Source: Clytia hemisphaerica (taxonomy: Eukaryota > Cnidaria > Hydrozoa > Leptothecata > Clytiidae). Taken from it: DNA of 64,000 nucleotides. Below the pieces are notes generated by a model. That model saw only the letters and a program-made list of their open reading frames with translations. It was not told the DNA's origin and ran no database searches. The stretch lies in the NCBI GenBank assembly GCA_902728285.1, contig CACVBU010000463.1, forward strand, positions 620,001 to 684,000, in the 5' to 3' direction. Position numbers and translations under genes: made by a program. This document shows, piece by piece, positions 57,701 to 64,000 of the stretch (positions within the stretch are counted from its first letter, which is position 1; the number at the start of each line of letters is the position of its first letter).

Positions 57701-60700
57701 ATTTGATCTTGGATATTCTTAATTTTTTGTGAAAATCATCCTAGAATATTCTTACAGCATATTCTTAGGTTAAGGTCCTAATTCAGACTAGATTTAACAT
57801 TTAGTACATACGTCTCAAGCATAAGATGGTATTTTTGTGAGCTTACTTGGGGGTAATTGACAATTTATAATTGAAAATGCTCTAAAAATAGCATTCTTAG
57901 CTCGAGTAGCAAAATCCCATGATGGTGATATTCTTAGCATATTCTTAATTTTTTGGCCATTTTCATCATGGACATTCTTATAAAGTGTATTCTTATAAAA
58001 AAAGCGTGTACTTCATCTATATAGTTTAGAAACCCAACATCAAAGTACAAGTTCTCAGTGGTTGGTGGACAAGGTTATTCACAAGAATTGTACTTTGAGA
58101 ACCACAATGATCCAGCCTTCAGGAGAATGCATGAATTTATGAAACCGTATTTTGTTGATGATGATGAAGTGGGTGTTCGAATGTTGATGGAAGGGTATGG
58201 AAATCATTTTAATTTTATACCGGGTCCGCCACAAAAAAGTTTCTCTCTTTAAAACTAATTTTCTTGAAATCTAAAAGTTTTAAAAGAACCATCCCTATTT
58301 CATTGGAAAGAAGAAAGATAAACTTAAATTTTGATGGGTCATTTATTGAACTCGATTCATTAGATCAAAAGTTATGCTCAATTGAATAAAAAAGTTACTT
58401 TCGGAAAATGCTCAAAAACGGTAAAAAATCGACCTATAGAATTAAACATAAGCATGATTTCATGATATATCAGTATTTTCGTTACAGTCATTAAAAATGA
58501 TAATTAGCTGTCTAAATGACCTTTAGTTATTTAAAGGAAGGTTGAATTTCAATGAAAGGAAGAAAATCCGTCGAAAAAGGCCAAATAATCTGGTAAAATT
58601 CCTAAAAATACATCAAATATGGGTTTTGAGGTAGATCCAGCCTTACATAGACTTTATCCAGTCTAGAACAAAAAATTTGAGGAAAATTTCGGTAAAACTA
58701 AATTAAATTGATTTTGATGAAGATTTTAAACCCTTTCGAGCCTTCAGTTTCAAAATTTATGTGTTTTGTTACTGAAAAATGCTCTTAATCATGTAAAGGC
58801 TAATGCAATTGCCAAATTTAAAGTAAAAATTTGATAGGTCGATTTTTACCGTTTTCGAGCACTTTCAGAAAGTAACTTTTTTATTCAATTGAGCATAACT
58901 TTTGATCTAATGAATCGAATTTAATAAATGACCCATCAAAATTTAAGTCTATCTTTCTTCTTTCCAATGATTTAGGAGTGGTTCTTCTAAAACTTTTAGA
59001 TTTCGAGAAAATTAGTCTCAAAGAGAGAAACTTTTTTGTGGCGCACCCGGTATTATACTTTTTCTAATGTATTCCTATCTTTGGAAAGGGTATAAAGGTG
59101 ATAAAAGCGCACAACTGTTGAGGCACCGTACTCGTCCTCAAAAAACAACCTTATATCTAATTACCATCCATAAATTCAAATTTTTTACTACTTTGAAAAA
59201 AAAAACCGGGAAAATTACCCTTAAAGTATCATCTGATAGATAATATTTCCATTTTGCAGTTTGATAACAATATCATATCTATTAAGTTAAAAAGCATTTG
59301 CCTCCACAGATTGTATCTCAAAAAATTCCTCATAGCAACTTGAGGAAGATGGTGAATAACCCAAAATTATTTCTATAGAAGGGCTATTGAGTAAATGAAT
59401 ATGAAGACCTTTACAATTTTTCTCCATGGGATAAAAATTTACAAAAATTTGATACTAATGACCAAATACACCCCAGTCTCCCGGTGGAACTTTCTCCCCC
59501 TATGGGGATAAAAATTTCTATCGAAATCTATTGTTCCCGAGCTTAAAATATCCTGTGGGAATGGTTTAGGACAGCAAATTTTTGAATTGAATTTCGAATA
59601 GGGATGAAATCAAAGTCCATTTCCCAGTGGGGATGAAATTACGAAGATTTGGCCAAATCTCTCAGTGGGGCTGGAGTCTCAGGGGGTCTGTGATACAGGG
59701 ATGTCCTAATGGGTTCTCTAAATTCTATCACCTATAGTTTAAAGATGATTCTACCGTGGTCACTGAGACAGGGACGCATTTCAGAAAACTGATGTCTTTT
59801 TCTGTTTCAGACATAAAATTATTCACATTATTTCAACCGTAGCTGCCAATTGCCGCGCAGGCACTTTTGTCCGTTCTATTCTTTTTTCACATCTAAAGAC
59901 CGTAGAAAAATGTGTAAAAAAAGATTGGATCGAGTATAGGGTGGTAAATTAAATAATAAAGTGGTATGTGCCTAACCGCGAGGGGTAAATTACTCGAAAA
60001 AATCTCGTACACTTCTTAGAAAAATCACAAAAAAATCACAAAAAAAATCAAAAATCACAAAAAAATCACAAAAAAATCAAAAAATCACAAAAAAATCACA
60101 AAAAAAAAAGCACAAAAAAGCAAAAAAAAATCACAAGAAAAATCAAAAAAATCAAAAAAAAAATCACAGAAAAAAATCAAAAATCACAAAAAAAAATCAC
60201 ATAAAAAAAGCAAAAAAATCAAAAAAATCACAGAAAAAAATCAAAAATCAAAAAAGAAAGCAAAAAAAAATCACAGAAAAAATCAAAAAAAAAAGAAAAT
60301 CACAAAAATCAAAAATCACAAAAAAACACAAAAAATCAAAAAATCACAAAAATCACAGCAAAAATCAAAAATCACAAAAAAAAAAAGCACAAAAAAATCA
60401 AAAAATCAAAAACAAAAAAATCACAAAAAAAATACAAAAAACAAAAAATCAAAAAATCAACAAAAAAAACAAAAAAATCAAAAATCACAAAAAATCAAAA
60501 AATCACAAAAAAATCACAAAAAAAAATCAAAAATACAAAAAAAAAAAAAATCAAAAAAAAATCACAAAAAAATCACAAAAAAAAATCAAAAAAAGCAAAA
60601 AAAATCACAAAAAATCAAAAATCACAAAAAAAAAATCACAAAAAAAAAATCAAAAAAATCACAAAAAAATCACAAAAAATCAAAAAATCAAAAATCACAA

Positions 60701-61526
60701 AAAAATCAAAATCACAAAAAGAAAAAATCAAAAAATCACAAAGAAATCACAAAAAAATCAAAAAATCACAAAAAAATCACAAAAAAATCAAAAAATCACA
60801 GAAAAAATCAAAAAATCACAAAAAAATCAAAAATCAAAAATCATTTCGTACGCTTTTTTCGAAGTGATTTACCCCTCGCCTAACCGCGCGACTATGGTCG
60901 AAAAGGTGTATTCACATTTATCATAATTTTGAAACTCGCTAGACCAATATCTTTTCAATCTTCCTTCTAGAAAATTTCAAGCCTATATTACAGAGCTTGG
61001 ATCATTTGAAGCTTACTTCCCACCAATGATGGCAAGAATTGGTTGCAGTCAAGAGATCGAATTTTATCCAAAAAGTGTTGGAAAACACGGCCTTGGTTTT
61101 GCATATCGTAAAGATTTCCCGTTCGGTAAAACAATATCAAATCTCATGGTTAAAATGAGGCAGCATGGAGATTTTGAAGATTTGAAGATTCGATGGTATA
61201 GTTCATCGCCATGTAATGGTATCAAACCGGTGGAGCAATTCAATTGGACCTATTTCTCTGGGATTATGGTCATTGTTGGGGTAATGATGGCTATAGGTAT
61301 ATGCATCAATCTCTTTGAGCATAGCTTTGTTTTCATTAGAAAACATTACTTGAAGCATAAAGAAGAATCGGACCTGAAACATTTTTCTGAAATGAACACG
61401 AATGGTTTGAAGCATCATCAAAATGGTGGAAATGATGAAGGTTTGGTCAAAGCCAACAGAAATTTAAGTTTGTTTTTGGAAGATCTTGAAACAAGAATAG
61501 CTGAGAAAAGAAATCGTCTAATTTAG
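39745..61526 (+). CDS. Ionotropic glutamate receptor, divergent NMDA-like, copy 2
   Basis: Five exons, 39745-39948, 40424-40878, 56282-57122, 58025-58194 and 60971-61526, join in phases 0, 2, 0, 2 (2226 nt, 741 residues). Phases and the 170-nt exon 4 are identical to copy 1. Exon 1 has a signal peptide. Exon 2 encodes a short N-terminal region resembling copy 1 (HPDLLTVFLDIM..YIVAISEKE). S1 has ENGTWNGMVGD and KRATVVHF (binding Arg ~359). M1 is followed by the pore loop FQRDMGGTNPR (Gln at the Q/R/N site ~445) and M3 SIYTARITANSI. S2 has Glu in ITELGS where copy 1 has Asp, and retains the Cys pair. M4 is followed by a longer, charged cytoplasmic tail than copy 1. Intron 2 is 15.4 kb and holds antisense tyrosinase-like genes and a LINE. 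The long intron leaves a small chance that exons 1-2 belong to another transcript. The open frames at 41422-42009 inside it are unexplained. Confidence 0.88.
41422..42009 (+). other. Unexplained open frames in intron 2 of iGluR copy 2
   Basis: Two consecutive plus-strand frames (108 and 83 codons) follow exon 2 by about 540 bp. The first has mixed residues and an internal AAAAAGGTAAAT possible donor. No domain or homology to either iGluR was recognised. It may be an alternative exon, a remnant, or chance. Confidence 0.15.
42585..43260. mobile_element. Foldback element, AAGTCTATTCACGATAAG ends, copy 2
   Basis: TA flanks at 42583-42584 and 43261-43262. It aligns over its whole length with 38808-39484 with scattered differences. 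It is inside intron 2 of iGluR copy 2. Confidence 0.85.
43988..45176 (-). pseudogene. Tyrosinase-like protein, frameshifted copy
   Basis: Same gene as 45691-46875 but with four single-base insertions: near 44703 (TTTTT versus TTTT), near 44212 (CGGCTTG versus CGGCTG), near 44070 and near 44055. The frame breaks after about residue 160, and the rest is spread over two other frames. It is either a freshly dead tandem copy or an assembly error, because all differences that break the frame are of the homopolymer type. Confidence 0.85.
45691..46875 (-). CDS. Tyrosinase-like protein with degenerate copper sites
   Basis: An intact 394-residue frame. The fold signature is clear: QHENVLFLSWYRAYLLRLEN (CuA region, residues 68-86) and AFDPLFFLHMANVDRIFWLW (CuB region, 291-310), with YWNIASINGQPF before CuA. 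In catalytic tyrosinases the six copper ligands are His. Here the HGQPF-type His is Asn44, the WHR His is Tyr77, the first CuB His position appears to be Val277, and the HH pair reads HM (299-300). Only two or three ligands remain (His68, His281, perhaps His299), so oxidase activity is doubtful. No signal peptide is encoded; a TTTGTAG acceptor immediately before the ATG suggests an upstream exon that I could not place. It is nested antisense in intron 2 of iGluR copy 2. Confidence 0.85.
   Translation of the reverse strand: MSIRELEKDENTQARYAFLKAFDKIKNHLSPDDPETYWNIASINGQPFKSPRTSAPQTKKVWRGDSQHENVLFLSWYRAYLLRLENALVNNTPVGDQDKGALHYWDETSDESLKDGLPSLLTVDFVEIDDFGNTIPNPLLGYILPNAIPLNEANQKYTKAAGYTTCRYPFSGLMNPRNPSKYTTNSQLQNNYLNLLLRYPEDYLNQNIVHSLNNLHHPLIPIKEMYERCLDIDNYNQFSNIVSATGGQISLEQASINMLHTLGGNSPPSKEFQIELVAGSHGDLGAKEMAAFDPLFFLHMANVDRIFWLWQTKYQVNTVLQPFTITPDDGTKPKNGQGPSPTQQGDQELDMNTPLNPFTSGADNQPTVTNDIIDIVNQLNYGYTNGSITLEQTA
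47459..50382 (-). CDS. Possible multi-exon gene of unknown function
   Basis: Two adjoining exons, 50382-50228 and 50104-49953, have strong acceptors (CTTTCAG) and donors (GTAAATAC and GTAAGT). They join in phase 1 to give about 100 hydrophilic residues (for example KYNKCDKRRKEVTVKSKM). A following exon could be the 23-nt segment 49253-49231, or a frame ending at the stop near 47459. That frame enters in phase 0 after an AAG acceptor near 47695 and encodes an acidic C-terminus (KKFDEEENEDFCEEEYFNFE). The chain is tentative, the start exon is missing, and no family was recognised. It lies antisense in intron 2 of iGluR copy 2. Confidence 0.3.
47980..49186. mobile_element. 1.2-kb TIR element, AGGGAGTGGTCAGAAAGTAT ends
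   Basis: Perfect terminal inverted repeats of about 28 bp (AGGGAGTGGTCAGAAAGTAT..CTACTAGGG), each followed by G/C runs. The interior has GGGGGGTTCCAATATTTTT-type sub-repeats near the left end and another hairpin element (48847-48979). No transposase frame. Confidence 0.8.
48847..48979. mobile_element. 133-bp foldback MITE nested in the 1.2-kb TIR element
   Basis: Arms TTTAGGAGATC..ACCATTTTGATTGACGTTTA and their complement, with about 35 bp of loop. It lies entirely inside 47980-49186. Confidence 0.8.
49821..49920. mobile_element. 100-bp near-perfect palindrome, CCAGCTGGCACACAACGT ends
   Basis: The two halves, CCAGCTGGCACACAACGTCG and complement, pair over about 40 bp each with a short loop. 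The same termini bound the element at 22401-23527. This appears to be the minimal member of that family. Confidence 0.85.
50888..51125. mobile_element. ACACCCCTGTCTCACAG MITE, copy
   Basis: Left ACACCCCTGTCTCACAGCCC and right GTGACACAGAGGTGT ends. The interior repeats CAGTGGGGATGAAAT-type units. Same family as 54061-54350, 55408-55602 and 59468-59704. Confidence 0.75.
51422..51760. mobile_element. TA-flanked MITE, CACGTTTTTTTTATTAGAAC ends, copy 2
   Basis: Flanked by TA at 51420-51421 and 51761-51762 and in the same orientation as 28382-28743. It directly abuts the 5' side of the LINE remnant. Confidence 0.8.
52185..52362. repeat. Short tandem array, CGGACGTTTCCCCGAC units
   Basis: About ten degenerate 16-20 bp units inside the endonuclease region of the LINE. 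They lie between coding segments that are otherwise recognisable on both sides, so the array was inserted or expanded after the LINE landed, or during decay. Confidence 0.75.
54061..54350. mobile_element. ACACCCCTGTCTC MITE inserted in the LINE, with 6-bp target duplication
   Basis: ACACCCCTGTCTCAG..ACACAGGGGTGT ends are flanked by CAGAAA at 54055-54060 and 54351-54356. Removing the element and one duplicate puts reverse transcriptase motifs B and C in the same frame, which confirms the insertion point. The interior is a series of CAGTGGGGATG-type units. Confidence 0.9.
54726..56281. other. End of intron 2 of iGluR copy 2
   Basis: It holds one ACACCCC-family MITE (55408-55602) and otherwise no recognised feature. 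The TTTTTAG acceptor of exon 3 closes it. Confidence 0.5.
55408..55602. mobile_element. ACACCCCTGTCTC MITE, shortened copy
   Basis: Left ACACTCCTGTCTCACA and right GACACAGGGGTG ends with the GGGGATGATTTTGGAG interior. It is shorter than the 290-bp copy by loss of an internal unit. Confidence 0.7.
57669..58008. mobile_element. TA-flanked MITE, CACACTTTTTTTATAAGAAT ends, copy 2
   Basis: TA at 57667-57668 and 58009-58010. It ends only 16 bp before exon 4 of iGluR copy 2, so the exon's branch point may lie within the element. Confidence 0.8.
58219..59051. mobile_element. 833-bp foldback element with ACCGGGT ends
   Basis: Left ACCGGGTCCGCCACAAAAAAG and right end CTTTTTTGTGGCGCACCCGGT. Arms extend about 200 bp (for example AAGATAAACTTAAATTTTGA and complement). 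It starts 25 bp after the donor of exon 4 of iGluR copy 2. A diverged relative is at about 27432-28167. Confidence 0.8.
59468..59704. mobile_element. ACACCCC-family MITE, diverged copy
   Basis: Left ACACCCCAGTCTCCCGG and right GTCTGTGATACAGGGATGT ends. Same GGGGATGAAAT interior as the other copies. It lies in intron 4 of iGluR copy 2. Confidence 0.65.
59834..60913. mobile_element. Foldback MITE (CGACCGTAGCCGCC family) split by a microsatellite
   Basis: The left remnant CAACCGTAGCTGCCAATTGCC and the right remnant CGACTATGGTCGAAAAGGTGTA match the ends of 34609-34783. They are now about 1 kb apart, separated by the A-rich array at 60005-60845, which itself sits between inverted GAGGGGTAAATTACTCG and CGAAGTGATTTACCCCTC. 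Confidence 0.65.
60005..60845. repeat. Long irregular (AAAAATCAC)n microsatellite
   Basis: About 840 bp of A-runs punctuated by TC, TCAC and GC, all on one strand, with almost no other sequence. It lies in intron 4 of iGluR copy 2, 125 bp before exon 5. Confidence 0.9.
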
Positions 61527-62964
61527 AGTGAGAGAGGTAATGCTATCATATCTTCGGGATAATGGATTCGAAAATGCAGACTTTTCACAACCTATTGTGC
61601 TTTTTATAATAACATCCCCTTCTCACAGACCAGTTAAGGTTGCGAGGAAATAAAGCAGACTGCAAGCTGACGTGGATTGATATTTCAATGTTTTTTTATG
61701 ACCGGGGAGCTGAGTTACATTATTGTTTTCAATCATAAAATTCAATCGCAATGAAAAAGAGCACCATATTTAGCAATGAGGATTTTTTTATTTAATTATT
61801 TTCAGCTGGGACAAAAATTGGAGTATAATTTTTCGGCGGGTACAATATTTTGGCCAATTTTTCCAGTGGGAGAACCTAGAACCACTTTTTAATTAATTTT
61901 ACTAATAGACGTGATACCATTGCCCTGGAAGACACTGCTGCTGCATATCCTCATCTGTACATATTTTGCACAAATTTAAATTCGCATAATTTAAATACTT
62001 ATTTTTAGAAATTTTCCATAGATAAAGTTATAGATTGTAGATTTTGTAGATTTTTAGAAAATTTCAAGTTGATCCATTATAACATTTAATTTTGATCATT
62101 TTGGGCTCGAAAAGAACACTGTACATTGTGCGTTGAAAATTTTATTTTCAATAATTTACCTCTAGACAGTGGTTTTACCCTGTGACATCGAAATTACCCC
62201 CTTCACATTTGAATCTTCCGCTACGGAATTACACCAGCCCCAGGCCCCAAATAGAAGACTCTTTTCAGAAAGAGCCTGTTCAATGCTAAATGGGATTGGT
62301 TCAAAGCCTTTTCTAGAGTTGTATAAGACCCCAGGTGGTTGAAACAACATTGACTTAATAAAATTCAAAATATTTTGATATGAAGAGCCATATGAATTGT
62401 CTCGTTAATGGAGTCATCAATCAGATCAAGGAGATAAGCTGTCGATTAATAAAGGAACTGGGAGTAATTGGCCCAGAGCTTTAGCGTAACTGGGCCTTTA
62501 AAGAGAGTCGTGTTCGTGTGTAACGCTGAGCAATTAGCCGCATTCCGTCATAAAGTAAAAAACCATCCAGGCTGTTTGGCTATAATGGAGAGGCTTGAAC
62601 AGATAAATAAAATAATAAGACTATCAGTTTGGTTTAGAACTTAGATTTTCGTTCAGACCGCAATGTTCGTTATTTATAATCAAATCAGTCTATGCCCAGG
62701 CTAGCTCTCAACAACCTGGTTGGATTTCTGCGAAACTTTCTTTTAAAATCTTATCGAGAAAGAAGAAGGATGCTTTTATACAATTTCTGTTTAATTTCTT
62801 TTTGTCATTCAACCGTGTTGTAGCAACATCTCTCCTGCTTCCAAGTGCCATGAACAATAAGGATTAATTTTTGAAAGGTATGTTGCTTTTTTTCTGGCCG
62901 TCAAAATAGATTTACCTCACTCGCAGACAAACATAAAAAGACTCAAAAAAGTGAGGTTATCTAT

Positions 62965-63055
62965 CATATTGATTTTATCGAACATATTGATTTTATCGAA
63001 CATATTGATTTTATCGATCATATTGATTTTATCGATCATATTGATTTTATCGATT
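62965..63055. repeat. Tandem repeat, 18-bp unit CATATTGATTTTATCGAA, five copies
   Basis: Five nearly perfect head-to-tail units with a GAA/GAT variant at the unit end. Confidence 0.9.
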
Positions 63056-63256
63056 CTTTTTAATGATCGAGCTCTATCCATTTACAATCGATTATCAATT
63101 TACAATCGATATACTTGCTTGAACTAATACTAGCTCGATAAATAATCAGCAAAGGATCAATACTCAAGACTTTTTTATGGCTGAATCCTCTATCAATCTC
63201 CTAGGCGGCAATCACAAATATCATCATTTCGCGTCCTCGTTGGATTAAAAAAGTGA

Positions 63257-63380
63257 GTCGGTCGGTTGGTTGGTCGGTCGGTCGGTCGGTCGGTCGGTCG
63301 GTCGGTCGGTCAGTCGGTCGGTCGGTCGGTCATTCAGTCGGTCGGTCGGTCGGTCGGTCATTTGGTCGGTCGGTCGGTAG
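63257..63380. repeat. (GGTC)n microsatellite
   Basis: About thirty GGTC units with occasional CAGTC, GGTT, CATT and TTGGTC interruptions. Confidence 0.95.
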
Positions 63381-64000
63381 TAAAAATTTTTGGGTTTTCT
63401 TAAAATTGGTCTGTGAGGGGGGTAAAAGGTAAAAGGGCGTTAACTGAGGCGGCAGGAGGCCCAATCGCATGTATGTTTTGCATGGTTTCAGATTATGAGA
63501 TTTAAACACCTTTGACACCTAATGGCACGTGTAATAATAAACAAAGTTAAAATGCTGCGAATGTGCTAGAAATCGCTCAAAAAAATCGGCAAAAATAAAA
63601 TTTTTGAGCAAAGGAAACGTCATCAAAACAAAAAGTCCGAACAATTTACCAACTCTCTGACTCAATTTTACTCAATTTTCAGGAGTCGGTCGGGCAACAC
63701 GAAACGAAGATATTTGTGATCCTGATGGTCGATAGGATTGATCACATAGGTCTGGTTCCTTCTTAAATGTAAATACTTTTTTAGATTACACTTTTTTAGA
63801 GGAGGCATTGGAAATTCCATGTTTTTCTCATTTTTCAGAAAATGTCTTAGAAATCCCAAGTTTTTCAAAAATCATTTTGACTTAAATTCTGTGTTGCCCC
63901 CCTTCCATTTACAGATTGGAATGGCAGGCATTTGCATACACTTTGGAACAGGGGCAGGGGTACCAAATTTTCGATATTTTCAGTGCACAAATACAATGTG

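Larger units (their letters stand above)
61527..64000. other. Region after iGluR copy 2; no gene recognised
   Basis: A diverged ACATCCCCTTCTCACAGACC end lies near 61613, with related interior sequence to about 61875. Tandem repeats are at 62965-63055 and 63257-63380. The short frames near 62162 and 63668 on the minus strand are not recognisable. Confidence 0.45.

Noticed and set aside
60005-60845. CRISPR-like or satellite array
   Set aside because: The spacing is irregular and units are simple A-runs with TCAC; a microsatellite explains it, and the genome is eukaryotic.
62965-63055. Iteron-type origin of replication
   Set aside because: Five 18-bp direct repeats alone in an animal genome are better read as a minisatellite; no associated protein or AT-rich unwinding element context.

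Overview
This is AT-rich nuclear DNA from an invertebrate animal. The evidence is genes split by GT..AG introns with long polypyrimidine tracts, secreted and ionotropic glutamate receptor genes, tRNA-derived SINEs, a LINE, a Helentron, and a dense layer of short inverted-repeat DNA transposons. The lineage cannot be fixed from the sequence. No bacterial-type operons, CRISPR arrays or rRNA genes were seen.

Layout. 1-2.5 kb: 3' part of a decayed Helentron (Pif1-type helicase followed by an endonuclease/exonuclease/phosphatase domain). 6.1-11.4 kb, minus strand: a complete five-exon ionotropic glutamate receptor (iGluR) gene of 674 codons. 12.0-13.3 kb, minus: a two-exon secreted protein with a Vps62-like domain (325 codons). 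13.3-20 kb: no gene recognised, several tandem repeats. 20.3-25.5 kb, plus: a three-exon small secreted cysteine-rich protein, its introns filled with nested transposons. 25.5-34 kb: transposon-rich, with one or two orphan exon-like ORFs. 34.1-36.2 kb, plus: a four-exon cysteine-rich paralogue of the previous small gene. 36.2-39.7 kb: transposons and a SINE. 39.7-61.5 kb, plus: a second five-exon iGluR gene (741 codons) with exactly the same intron phases as the first. Its 15.4 kb second intron holds, on the opposite strand, a tandemly duplicated tyrosinase-like gene (one intact copy, one frameshifted), a possible unknown multi-exon gene, and a decayed LINE. 61.5-64 kb: no gene recognised, simple repeats.

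The strongest gene models come from exon boundaries where phase, splice signals and total length all agree. The two iGluRs form a paralogous pair with a shortened N-terminal region, a conserved S1 arginine, Gln at the pore Q/R/N site and a rewritten M3 signature. The two small secreted proteins share an architecture in which cysteine-rich exons begin, and mostly end, with a Cys codon. The tyrosinase-like protein lacks several expected copper-binding histidines. At least a dozen inverted-repeat families are visible; some have clear target-site duplications (TA, 6 bp, 8 bp, 9 bp), and several are nested in one another.
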